Source of the DNA: Streptomyces sp. CB00455
Lineage (GTDB): Bacteria; Actinomycetota; Actinomycetes; Streptomycetales; Streptomycetaceae
Length of the DNA: 64,000 nucleotides
NCBI RefSeq assembly: GCF_001905445.1
Contig: NZ_LIVQ01000002.1
Span: 186,001 to 250,000 of the forward strand
Direction of reading: 5' to 3'
In this document: positions 30,601-37,444 of the stretch, piece after piece
How positions within the stretch are numbered: the first letter of the stretch is position 1
How the letters are laid out: each line of letters begins with the position of its first letter
Made by a program: the position numbers and the translations under genes
Notes under the pieces: generated by a model
The model's database searches: none
Told to the model about the DNA's origin: nothing
What the model saw: only the letters and a program-made list of their open reading frames with translations

Positions 30601-30764
30601 ATCGCCTGCGGCTCCCCGCCGGCGGCGCGGGTCAACGCGTCGGTGAGTACGGCCAGTTCGTCGGCTCGGCCGACGAACACCGGGCTGACAGATCTGGTCT
30701 CCACGTCGCCGAGCATCGCACAGACGTCCTGCTCCCCGGCACTCGTTATCGGTGCGCTGCTCAT
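27651..30764 (-). CDS. Large ATP-binding LuxR-family (LAL) transcriptional regulator
   Basis: About 1037 residues. The N-terminal AAA/STAND-type ATPase has Walker A GGEAGVGKT near residue 57 and Walker B VVLVLEDLHWAD near 170. A long helical/TPR-like middle follows, and a C-terminal LuxR helix-turn-helix (GLTSRERDVLRLVAAG, TNRKIAEELFISPKTASVHV) occupies roughly residues 970-1030. This is the LAL (MalT-like) architecture, in which ATP and inducer binding drive oligomerisation and activation. The start is the ATG at 30764, which has a weak Shine-Dalgarno sequence; an ATG 15 codons further in has a better one. There is no adjacent biosynthetic cluster to name as a target. Confidence 0.9.
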   Translation of the reverse strand: MSSAPITSAGEQDVCAMLGDVETRSVSPVFVGRADELAVLTDALTRAAGGEPQAMLIGGEAGVGKTRLTEEFLCEAARRGAVVAVGGCVEIGAEGLPFAPFSTALRFLLRRLPGELAAAAAGQEDELARILPELGETPRGPHDEESTARLFELTARMLERLAAEHTVVLVLEDLHWADTSTRHLLSYLFRTLDSGRLVIVATYRADDVHRRHPLRPLLAELERLRTVQRIELPRFNRAEVRRQLAGILASQPAEDFVDSVFDRSDGNAFFVEELVASRASGCRTGLTESLRDLLLVRVEVLPDQAQRVVRLVAEGGSTVEYPLLRAVAALTEDELIEALRAAVGANILLATSDGDGYRFRHSLVREAVSDDLLPGERSRVNRRYAEALESDGSLIRAEERVIRLASHWYHANDPARALPAVLAASVAARRRHAYSEQLRLLERAMDLWESAPAEVRESLRPADYTDVYPPCGCDPATTPLRRLDLLAEATVAARYGGERERALKITKTALRLLQEDSDPLRAAWFWTERSRLVAGLGRSDGWEEIAKAQELVRGQPPSHVHAEVLVRAAGWGMLHDPGPGNLVAAERAVAYARMVGAEEIELNARITVGCLLTDSGADEAGFAELRAVKDRATELGLTMLAGRAHINLTSQLEAVGRSREAVELAEEGLELVGRSRLLDTEAWVRGNMAESLYNLGRWDEAAQAARRTLLVGQSAAPRGSASARLAYLALARGEQTEAAHQLAAAHAHFGTHDTQPQHRIPLYRLAVGVAAGEGRIADVRAEVGAAIAYGFPLGQHRYAWPLLLAAATAEADARGLPAAEAGREEALEALRAAARQLAVPVPLWAAHAEYLRAELLRAEARDTVADWTAVEAAIGPLERPYLLARARHRLAEALLAAGGDREPATALLRDAHATADRLGSRRLREDLALLAQRARIPLTPADTHPAPPVPPADPVEALGLTSRERDVLRLVAAGSTNRKIAEELFISPKTASVHVSNILAKLGVTGRGEAAALAHRLRLFAPSGPLSPPPASARRGV

Positions 30765-30796
30765 CACGTGCCCGTCCACGCGGTCGGCGTGGCCGG

Positions 30797-30967
30797 CTAC
30801 GCGGCGCGGGCGAAGCGGCCGCGGTGCCCCCTCACCGACCCTTCGCGTTCGCGGCTGCGCGAGGAGGGGACGCGGCGCGCCTTCTCGGCCTCGCGGGCGA
30901 GCCGGTAGGCGTCGGCCTCGCGGATCAGGTCGGCGCTGCGGGCGGTGGCGATCTCGTACTCGAACAT
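30797..30967 (-). CDS. Small protein upstream of the LAL regulator, 56 aa
   Basis: A 56-codon frame starting MFEYEIATARSADLIREADA and ending GHRGRFARAA. GGGAG lies 6 bases before the ATG. It is highly charged with a predicted helix over residues 2-32 and a basic Arg-rich tail. There is no signal peptide or membrane segment. It ends 32 bases upstream of the LAL start on the same strand, so the two could be cotranscribed. I do not know a function. Similar short MFEYE-type proteins are, from memory, common in Streptomyces. Confidence 0.65.
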   Translation of the reverse strand: MFEYEIATARSADLIREADAYRLAREAEKARRVPSSRSREREGSVRGHRGRFARAA

Positions 30968-31137
30968 CTCGTACTCCCTGGTTGCGTTGCTCGGGCACCT
31001 CGTTCGGTGTGGTCCCAGCTTCGCGTCCCAGGGGGTACCGCCACATCGGTCGCATGCCGCATCTGCCGGGGGCAGGGGGCCTTAGTCCGGGGCCGGGGGT
31101 TTCCCGGGCGGGCGCGGCGGCCCTAAGGCAGTGCCTG

Positions 31138-31182
31138 GTGCTGTGACAGCACCAGCGCGGTGAACCTTCCCGGTCACAGCAC
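31138..31182. promoter_or_regulatory. Inverted repeats upstream of the 56-aa gene
   Basis: GTGCTGTGAC (31138-31147) and GTCACAGCAC (31173-31182) are perfect 10-bp inverted copies. A local hairpin CTGGTGCTG-TGA-CAGCACCAG spans 31135-31155. A second pair, GCCTTAG (31079-31085) and CTAAGGC (31123-31129), lies just beyond. The local hairpin may terminate the membrane-protein gene ending at 31182. The longer pairs may be operators for the 56-aa/LAL transcript. Confidence 0.45.
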
Positions 31183-31847
31183 TAGCCGGCCGCCTTGGGG
31201 ATGGTGAGGAGGAGGTCGAAGTACATGAGGACGAAGAGCACGACGCCGAGGGCGCCGAGGGCGACGCCGGCCCAGGAGACGGACCGCACCCAGGCGGGAA
31301 GGGTGCGCTGGGGGGTGCTGAAGGCGGGGAGGGCCAGCACGAAGACGGCGACGAGCAGGGCGACCGTGGAGAAGACGCCGTTCACGAGCGCGGTGCTGTG
31401 CCAGGGGCCGGCGAACTGGGCGGCGATCTGGGCGTTGGCGTCGGCGCTCTGCGTCAGCTCCAGCCGGCCGGTGATGCTCGAACGCTCGGACACGATGCCG
31501 GCGACCCAGCTGCCGCTGAGGGCGACCAGCGCGAGACCGGCGGAGACGATCGCGGCGGCCGCGGATCCGACGTGGCCCGGCTCCCCGGTCCCGGCGCGGT
31601 CCTCGTCGTAGGCGTCGTCGCCCAGGTCCGCGTCCGTGAGCGCGTCCCCGTCCGTGAGCGCGTCCGTGTCCGTGAGCGCGTCCGTGTCCGCGTCCGTGGG
31701 CGCGGAGGCGATCCCGGCCTTGGCGGGCTCGGGGGTTTCGGCAGTGTCGGGGCCGGCCTTGGTGGTGTCCGCCTCGGCGGCCTTCGGGGCGGGGGTCTTC
31801 GTGGTGTCCATGCGGGGCACGGTAGGCGGACTGTCTGAGAGGTTCAT
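31182..31847 (-). CDS. Four-helix membrane protein with acidic repeat N-terminus
   Basis: About 221 residues from the ATG at 31847, or 209 from the ATG at 31811; neither has a good Shine-Dalgarno sequence. The N-terminal 85 residues are Thr/Asp/Ala-rich and disordered, including three near-identical DALTDx hexapeptides. About four hydrophobic helices follow (AAAAIVSAGLALVALSGSWVAG; STVALLVAVFVLALPAF; WAGVALGALGVVLFVLMYF). The family is not recognised; it is best called an integral membrane protein of unknown function. The 18-base DNA repeat behind the hexapeptides suggests the N-terminus varies in length between strains. Confidence 0.65.
   Translation of the reverse strand: MNLSDSPPTVPRMDTTKTPAPKAAEADTTKAGPDTAETPEPAKAGIASAPTDADTDALTDTDALTDGDALTDADLGDDAYDEDRAGTGEPGHVGSAAAAIVSAGLALVALSGSWVAGIVSERSSITGRLELTQSADANAQIAAQFAGPWHSTALVNGVFSTVALLVAVFVLALPAFSTPQRTLPAWVRSVSWAGVALGALGVVLFVLMYFDLLLTIPKAAG
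31633..31704. repeat. 18-bp tandem repeat inside the membrane-protein gene
   Basis: Three near-identical 18-base units (31633-31650, 31651-31668, 31669-31686; core TCCGTGAGCGCGTCC) and a degenerate fourth. The unit is a whole number of codons, so unit gain or loss keeps the frame. Confidence 0.8.
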
Positions 31848-31900
31848 GAGAAATCCGCCGGACCCCGCGGTGGCGGGGCCGGGGCGGGGACCGGGCGGTG

Positions 31901-32455
31901 TCAGGCCGGGCGGGCCGCGGCCCATTCGGGGGCGAGGAGCGACCAGATCTCGGTGTCCTGGCGGACGCCCCGGTGGAGGTGGTTCTGCCGCAGGACGCCC
32001 TCGCGGGTCATCCCGAGCCGTTCGGCGACGGCGATGCTCTTCCCGTTGGCCGGGGAGGCCCGCCATTCCACGCGGTGCATGCCGCGCTCGCCGAAGGCCC
32101 AGTCGATCAGGACCCGGCAGGCCCTGCTCACCAGGCCGCGGCCGGCCGCGGCGGGCTCCAGCCAGCAGCCCGCCTCGCAGGTACCGGTCGCGGGCTCGAA
32201 GACGCGGAAGAGGACGCCGCCGACGAGGGTCCCGCCGACCCGGATGCCGTAGATGCGCCCGGCGTCCTCGGCCGTCTTGCGCGCGTAGCCGGTGAGGAAG
32301 GCGCGCGCCGAATCGAGGTCGGTGACGAGGTCGGCCAGCGCGATGTGCTCGCCGATGTAGTCACGCCCGCGGTCCATGTGCGCGAGGAATTCCCCGGCGT
32401 GCCAGGGCTCCAGCGGGAACAGCCGGGCGTCGTCGGTGAGGTCTATGGAGAACAT
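31901..32455 (-). CDS. GNAT acetyltransferase, RimJ/RimL type
   Basis: 184 residues, ATG with AAAGGA 6 bases upstream. The sequence MFSIDLTDDARLFPLEPWHAGEF is typical of ribosomal-protein-alanine N-acetyltransferase-like proteins. Acetyl-CoA-binding residues lie around CWLEPAAAGRGLVSRACRVL, and the ASPANGKSIAVAERLGMTREG block is the classic beta-turn after motif A. The RimJ/L fold is clear, but the substrate (a protein N-terminus or a small molecule) is not. It stands alone between non-coding gaps. Confidence 0.85.
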   Translation of the reverse strand: MFSIDLTDDARLFPLEPWHAGEFLAHMDRGRDYIGEHIALADLVTDLDSARAFLTGYARKTAEDAGRIYGIRVGGTLVGGVLFRVFEPATGTCEAGCWLEPAAAGRGLVSRACRVLIDWAFGERGMHRVEWRASPANGKSIAVAERLGMTREGVLRQNHLHRGVRQDTEIWSLLAPEWAAARPA

Positions 32456-32629
32456 GCGGTCCTTTTCACTGGTCTCGTGCGGCGGGTCGCCGGATCACCG
32501 TGGCGCCGTGACGGGCTCGGCGCCGTCGCCGCTCGTGACGGGTCCGGCTCCGGGCCGCTGTACCGGGATCTTTCCATGGTCCCGGCATGCGGGGGCTCGA
32601 TGCCGATCCGGGGCACCCGGCCGGGCCGG

Positions 32630-33046
32630 TCAGCCCGCGAGCGGGTTGCAGGAGTCGGCGCCGGCCGCATCGCCCGGCCCGTCGACGCGGTAGCCGGGGA
32701 TCGAGGGCCAGCGGACGGTGAGGACCACCGCGTCCTCCTCCGCGTACCAGGAGTGGTCGACGCCGCGCCCCCAGAGCACGTAGTCGCCCTGCTCGGCCAG
32801 AACGACGGTCCGGCCGGGGAACTCCAGCCGGAAGCGCCCGCTGATCAGCACCAGCAGCGCCGTGCGCTTCTCCGCGGTCGCCCACCGCTCCCGGGCGTCG
32901 CCCTTGGGGTGGACACCCCATTTGATCTCGACGTCCTCGCTGTGGCGCGGGTCGGAGGGGTCCTTGAAGTGGCCGAGGAGCCAGCCGCGGTCCGCGGCGG
33001 CATCGGGGGTGGCCTTGCCGGTGTAGATGGTGGAGTCGTCGTTCAC
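32630..33046 (-). CDS. Cupin-fold protein
   Basis: 138 residues, GTG start without a Shine-Dalgarno sequence (possibly leaderless). The centre (ALLVLISGRFRLEFPGRTVVLAEQGDYVLWGRGVDHSWYAEEDAVVLTVRWPS) reads as a small beta-barrel cupin with the G-D-Y--W--G--H pattern. Metal-ligand histidines are sparse (one in VDHSW), so it may bind a small molecule rather than catalyse. Related Streptomyces proteins are sometimes labelled signal peptidase I, but there is no membrane segment and no Ser-Lys dyad. It is divergent from an acetyltransferase with a 54-base gap. Confidence 0.65.
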   Translation of the reverse strand: MNDDSTIYTGKATPDAAADRGWLLGHFKDPSDPRHSEDVEIKWGVHPKGDARERWATAEKRTALLVLISGRFRLEFPGRTVVLAEQGDYVLWGRGVDHSWYAEEDAVVLTVRWPSIPGYRVDGPGDAAGADSCNPLAG

Positions 33047-33100
33047 GGGGCGAGGTTAATGCAGTTGTGCGGCAGGTCCGCTCCCTGGTCAGCTGGCCGG

Positions 33101-33943
33101 ATGACGATGGATGCCGGTGAACTGCGCGAGGTCCGCGACCGCTACGACGCCCAGCTGCGCCGGGGCGCGCAGCCGGACGCGGCCCTGGCCCGCGTGGAGC
33201 GGGCGGGTGCGGTCGTACGGCAGTCGGTGCCCGGGCTCGGCTGGAACGGCGTGCTCTGGTCGGACCTCGACGAGATGTCGGCGGATGCGGAGATCGCGGC
33301 GCAGGTGGCGTTCTTCGCGGGGCGCGGGGCGGCGCAGTTCGAGTGGAAGCTCTACGACCACGACCGCCCGGCGGACCTCGGGGAGCGGCTGCGGGCCGCG
33401 GGTCTGGTCCCGGAGCCGCCGGAGACGCTGATGGTGGGGCGGGTGGCGGACCTCGCCGGACTGCCCGTGGAGCCGCCGCAGGGGATCACCCTGCGGGTGG
33501 TGACGGACGAGGCGGGGGTGGATCTGATGATGGACGTCCACGCACGGGCCTTCGGGACGGAGCGGCCGCAGATCCGGGAGCAGGTGCTGAGCCTGCTGAG
33601 GGACGAGCCGGACGCCATCGCGGCGGTGGTGGCGATGGAGGGTGAGACCCCGGTGAGCGCGGCCCGGATGGAGATGCCGCCGGGCACCTCGTTCGCGGGC
33701 CTCTGGGGCGGCGGGACGGTCCCGCGGTGGCGCGGCCGCGGCGTCTACCGCTGCCTGGTCGCGCACCGGGCCCGCCTGGCGGCGGCGCGCGGCATCCCCT
33801 ACCTCCAGGTGGACGCGTCGGCGGAAAGCCGCCCGATCCTGGAGCGGCTGGGCTTCGGGGTGCTGGGGGTGACGGTCCCCTACCTCTGGACGGCGCCGGC
33901 GCCGCCCCGGGACACTTCCGCGGCCCCGGGCGGGCGGGCATGA
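33101..33943 (+). CDS. GNAT-family acetyltransferase
   Basis: 280 residues with a single C-terminal GNAT domain (about 125-270). The acetyl-CoA loop corresponds to GGGTVPRWRGRGVYRCLVAHRARLAAARG and is followed by the characteristic LQVDASAESRPILERLGF. The N-terminal 120 residues are a helical/beta region without an acetyl-CoA site, so this is a two-domain member. There is no clear Shine-Dalgarno sequence; ATGs at 33101 and 33107 are both possible. Its stop overlaps the start of the DinB-like gene (ATGA), so the two are translationally coupled. Confidence 0.8.
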   Translation: MTMDAGELREVRDRYDAQLRRGAQPDAALARVERAGAVVRQSVPGLGWNGVLWSDLDEMSADAEIAAQVAFFAGRGAAQFEWKLYDHDRPADLGERLRAAGLVPEPPETLMVGRVADLAGLPVEPPQGITLRVVTDEAGVDLMMDVHARAFGTERPQIREQVLSLLRDEPDAIAAVVAMEGETPVSAARMEMPPGTSFAGLWGGGTVPRWRGRGVYRCLVAHRARLAAARGIPYLQVDASAESRPILERLGFGVLGVTVPYLWTAPAPPRDTSAAPGGRA

Positions 33944-34452
33944 TCACCGGCATGGAACGCATCGACCCGCCCCTCACCGGCCACGAGCGCGAGACCCTCC
34001 GCGCCTACCTCGACTACCACCGCGCGACCCTCGCCCTGAAGTGCGAGGGGCTCGGGGACGAAGAGCTGCGCCGCGCGGCAGTGGCGCCGTCCACCCTGTC
34101 CCTGCTGGGCCTGGTCCGGCACATGGCCGAGGTCGAACGGCACTGGTTCCGGCGCGTCCTGGCCGGCGAGGACCTCCCGCACCTGTGGTCGGACTGCCAC
34201 GACTTCCAGGCCGCCTACGACGCCTGCGGCTCGACCCGCGCCGAGGCGTTCTCCGCCTGGGAGGCCGAGGTGGCCCACGCCCGCCGGATCGAGGCCGCCG
34301 CGCCGTCCCTGGACGTGACGGCGTACGTGCCGAGCTGGGGGAAGGACGCCTCGCTGCGGCTGATCATGCTCCACCTCGTCCACGAGTACGCGCGCCACAA
34401 CGGCCACGCCGACCTGCTCCGCGAGGCGGTGGACGGCGTCACCGGAGACTGA
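33940..34452 (+). CDS. DinB-like (DUF664) protein
   Basis: 170 residues of the four-helix-bundle DinB/YfiT superfamily. Conserved histidines that usually bind a metal are present in GLVRHMAEVERHW (near residue 60) and in HLVHEYARHNGHADLLREA near the C-terminus. Family members include mycothiol- or bacillithiol-dependent transferases and many proteins of unknown role; this DUF664-like form is common in Streptomyces, which makes mycothiol. Translation is coupled to the upstream acetyltransferase by an ATGA overlap, suggesting a shared detoxification or modification task, which is an inference. Confidence 0.8.
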   Translation: MITGMERIDPPLTGHERETLRAYLDYHRATLALKCEGLGDEELRRAAVAPSTLSLLGLVRHMAEVERHWFRRVLAGEDLPHLWSDCHDFQAAYDACGSTRAEAFSAWEAEVAHARRIEAAAPSLDVTAYVPSWGKDASLRLIMLHLVHEYARHNGHADLLREAVDGVTGD

Positions 34453-34508
34453 GTCCGGCCGGGCGGCGCACCGGGTGGGCGATCACCGACCACACACGGG
34501 GCCTATAG

Positions 34509-34527
34509 TTAGGCCAGCCTTACCTAA
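34509..34527. promoter_or_regulatory. Iron box (DmdR/DtxR-type operator)
   Basis: TTAGGCCAGCCTTACCTAA fits the 19-bp actinobacterial iron-box consensus (TTAGGTTAGGCTCACCTAA), with both TTAGG/CCTAA ends intact. TATAGT at 34504-34509 overlaps its left edge and is a good -10. A ferrous-repressor dimer here would block the promoter, giving expression under iron limitation. Confidence 0.85.
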
Positions 34528-34547
34528 TGCCGCCCCGTGGGAAGAGT

Positions 34548-36731
34548 GTGAGCAGCGTGAGCAGTGTGAGCGGCGACAGCGGCGCGGGGACCTCCGGCGC
34601 AGCCCGCGCCCGGACCTACGGCACCTACGAGGTCTTCCGCGACCCCTTCGGCATCCCGCACCTGCGGGCCTGCGACGCCCTCGGCCTCGCCTACGCGCAG
34701 GGCCGCGTCACCGCCTTCGACCGCGCCTGGCAGCTGGAGGTCGAGCGGCACCGCGCCCAGGGCTCCAGTGCCTCCTTCCTCGGCGCCGACTGCGTGCCCT
34801 GGGACAGGTTCGCCCGCCAGGCCCGCATCGCCGACACCGCCCGCCGCTGCCACGAGGCCCTCGACCCCGGGACCGCCGCCTGGGTCGGCGCCTACGTCGA
34901 CGGCGTCAACGACGGGCTCGCCGCCGGCGCCGCGCGCGACGAACGCTTCGCCCGCACCGCACTGGCGCCCGCACCCTGGGAGCCGTGGGTCCCCCTCGCC
35001 GTCTGGACCGCCACGCACATCCTGTTCGCCGGCTTCGCCACGAAACTGTGGCGCGAGCGCGTGGCCGGCGCCCTGGGCGAGGAGGCCGTCACGCTCTTCG
35101 CCACCGACGGGCCCGGCACCGCCGGCAGCAACGGCTGGCTGGTGCCCGGCGACCGCACCGCGAGCGGCGCGGCGATCATCGCGGGCGACCCGCACCGCTT
35201 CATCGAGGATCCGGGCGTCTACCAGCAGATCCGTCTCTCCTGCCCGGAGTACGACGTCCTGGGCCTGGCCGTCCCCGGCGTCCCGGGCCTGCCCCACTTC
35301 GGGCACACCGGCGCCGCCGCCTGGGCCATCACCAACGCCATGGCCGACTACCAGGACCTGTACGCGGAACAACTGCGCGGCTCCGGCTCCGCCGTGGAGG
35401 CGCTCGGCCCCTGCGGCACCTGGGAGCCGGTGCACCGCCACACCGAGACCATCACGGTGGCCGGCGGCGCGGACGTCGAGGTGGAGGTCCTGGAGACGGC
35501 CCGCGGCCCCGTGGTGGTCCACGGCGGGACCGGCCCGTCCGGCGGCGCCCACCGCGCCGATCCGGCCGGCGCCGCCCCCGCGGCCGGGATCGCCCCACGG
35601 TCGCAGACCCTCTCCCTGCGCTACCCGCCCCGCGTCCGCCGCGATCTCGGCTTCGCCGCCCTGCCCGCCCTCCTGCGCGCCCGGACCGTCGCCGACATCG
35701 ACCGCGCCCTCGACGGCTGGGCCGAGCCCGTCAACGTCGTCCACGCCGCCGACTCCGAAGGCGGCCTGCTGCACCGCGTCGCGGGCGCGGTCCCCCTGCG
35801 CGACCGCGCCAACGGGCTGCGCCCGGTCCCCGCCCGGGACCCGCGCTACGCCTGGCAGGGCTGGGCCCAGACCCCCGCCGAACCCGTGCGGGGTTTTGCC
35901 GTCATGGCCAACGCCCGCGGCATCGCCGCACCGCTCGGCGTGGAGTTCGCGCCCCCGCACCGCGCCGACCGCATCCGCGAGCTGCTCGGCGCCGGCGCGA
36001 ACTGGTCCCCGAGGGCGATGGCCGACGTGCACGGGGACACCCGTCTGGCCTCCGCCGAGCCGCTGCTGGCGCTGCTGCCCCCGCTCGGTGAGCTCTCCCC
36101 CGCGGCGGCGTCCCTGCGTGCCCGGCTGCTGGCCTGGGACCGGCACATGGCGGCGGACAGCGCCGACGCCACCGTCTTCTCCGCCTTCCGGAGCGCGACC
36201 GTACGCCGCCTCGCCGCCGACCCCGTCTTCGCCGACCTGGCCGGCGCCCCCACCGGCCCGGAGGTGTTCCACCCCTGGCTGCACCTCGTCCCGCGGGTCG
36301 GCTACGCCCTCGAAGGGCTGCTGACCACCTCCCTCCTGCCACAGCTCGACCGCGCCGCGCACGTCCGCGCCGCCCTGGAGGAGACGGCCGCCGCCTGCGC
36401 CCCCGACGTCCCCTGGGGGCAGGTGCACCGGCTCGCCCCCTGGTCGGCGCTGCCGGATGCACAGGCACAGTGGCCCGGCCTCGGCGGCGACCACGACTGC
36501 GTGAACGCGTCCTCCTCCGTCCCCGGCGTCACGGACCTCACCTCCCGCGCCTCGGCGGCCCGTTACGTCTGGGACCTCGCCCGCCGCGAGGACAGCCTCT
36601 GGGCGGTCCCGCTCGGCGCGGACGGCGTCACGGGCACCCCGCACCACCGCGACCAGCTGCCCCTGTGGGCGCGCTGCGAACTCGTCCCGGTCGTCACCGA
36701 CTGGGCCCGGCTCACCAAGGAATCGATATGA
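34548..36731 (+). CDS. Penicillin acylase-family N-terminal nucleophile hydrolase, iron-regulated
   Basis: About 727 residues from the GTG at 34548, preceded by GGGAAG. The ATG at 34527 falls inside the iron box and has no Shine-Dalgarno sequence, so it is less likely. The protein is a self-cleaving Ntn hydrolase. The new N-terminal serine after processing lies in GTAGSNGWLVPGD (Ser about residue 194), followed by IIAGDPHRFI, and the oxyanion Asn lies in PVNVVHAADSEGG. No export signal is evident, unlike periplasmic penicillin acylases. Placed behind an iron box and coupled to a siderophore-type acyltransferase, it probably removes or exchanges an acyl group on a siderophore or its precursor. 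Confidence 0.88.
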   Translation: MSSVSSVSGDSGAGTSGAARARTYGTYEVFRDPFGIPHLRACDALGLAYAQGRVTAFDRAWQLEVERHRAQGSSASFLGADCVPWDRFARQARIADTARRCHEALDPGTAAWVGAYVDGVNDGLAAGAARDERFARTALAPAPWEPWVPLAVWTATHILFAGFATKLWRERVAGALGEEAVTLFATDGPGTAGSNGWLVPGDRTASGAAIIAGDPHRFIEDPGVYQQIRLSCPEYDVLGLAVPGVPGLPHFGHTGAAAWAITNAMADYQDLYAEQLRGSGSAVEALGPCGTWEPVHRHTETITVAGGADVEVEVLETARGPVVVHGGTGPSGGAHRADPAGAAPAAGIAPRSQTLSLRYPPRVRRDLGFAALPALLRARTVADIDRALDGWAEPVNVVHAADSEGGLLHRVAGAVPLRDRANGLRPVPARDPRYAWQGWAQTPAEPVRGFAVMANARGIAAPLGVEFAPPHRADRIRELLGAGANWSPRAMADVHGDTRLASAEPLLALLPPLGELSPAAASLRARLLAWDRHMAADSADATVFSAFRSATVRRLAADPVFADLAGAPTGPEVFHPWLHLVPRVGYALEGLLTTSLLPQLDRAAHVRAALEETAAACAPDVPWGQVHRLAPWSALPDAQAQWPGLGGDHDCVNASSSVPGVTDLTSRASAARYVWDLARREDSLWAVPLGADGVTGTPHHRDQLPLWARCELVPVVTDWARLTKESI

Positions 36732-37333
36732 CAGCCCCCGCCAGGCAGCCCGTGTACACCCGCCTCGTGGAGGGCTTCGGCACGGTCACCATCACCCCGG
36801 TCGACCCCGCGGCCGACGCGGCCCTGATCCACAGCTGGGTCAGCGAGGAGCGGGCCCGCTTCTGGGGCATGGCCGGCGCCGACCGCGAACTCGTCCGGGA
36901 GATCTACGAGGACGTCGACCGCCGCACGACCCACCACGCCTACATGGTGGCCCGGGACGGCGAGCGGGTCGCCCTCTTGCAGACGTACGACTGCGCCGAG
37001 GACCGGATCTGCGAGTGCTACGAGGTCCAGCCCGGGGACGTCGGCGTGCACCTGCTGATCGGCCCGAGCGGGGGCCGCGCCGAGCGCGGCTTCAGTGCGG
37101 GGCTGATGACGGCCTTCATGGCCTTCGTCTTCTCCGACGGCTCCGTGCGCCGCGTGGTCGCCGAGCCCGACGCCCGCAACCACAAGGCCGTCGCCCGCCT
37201 GGAACGCAGCGGTTTCGTGCTCGGCCCGGAGATCGAACTCCCGGAGATCGACCTGCCCGAGGTCCACCTCCCGGCCAAGCGGGCCCGTCTGGCCTTCCTC
37301 GGAGCCCCGGTACCCCTGCCGCAAGACCGGTGA
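36728..37333 (+). CDS. Siderophore-biosynthesis-type acyltransferase
   Basis: 201 residues of the GNAT superfamily, in the branch with IucB/AlcB/RhbD-like enzymes that acylate N-hydroxy amines of hydroxamate siderophores. Typical elements are IHSWVSEERARFWGM near the N-terminus, GDVGVHLLIGP, and VVAEPDARNHKAVARLERSGF. Its ATG overlaps the stop of the penicillin-acylase gene (ATGA), so both are made together under the iron box. From memory, a penicillin-amidase/acyltransferase pair has been linked to modified desferrioxamines in Streptomyces (desG/desH). I could not verify that here, so no symbol is assigned. Confidence 0.85.
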   Translation: MTAPARQPVYTRLVEGFGTVTITPVDPAADAALIHSWVSEERARFWGMAGADRELVREIYEDVDRRTTHHAYMVARDGERVALLQTYDCAEDRICECYEVQPGDVGVHLLIGPSGGRAERGFSAGLMTAFMAFVFSDGSVRRVVAEPDARNHKAVARLERSGFVLGPEIELPEIDLPEVHLPAKRARLAFLGAPVPLPQDR

Positions 37334-37444
37334 GGGGCCCGCGCGGGGGGATCGTCACCCTAACGGGATGCCGATTGCCATTGACCGCGCGCGCCCGGCC
37401 ACTGGAAGCTGATCCCTCATCACACCACTGGCGCTGGGGGGAAA

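Noticed and set aside
30765..31055. 97-codon N-terminal extension of the LAL regulator
   Set aside because: Low-complexity Arg/Pro sequence that overlaps the better-supported 56-aa gene in another frame.
32630..33046. Signal peptidase I
   Set aside because: No membrane segment or Ser/Lys catalytic pair; the sequence reads as a cupin.
34527..34547. ATG start for the penicillin-acylase gene
   Set aside because: It lies within the iron box and lacks a Shine-Dalgarno sequence; GTG at 34548 has one and keeps all domains.
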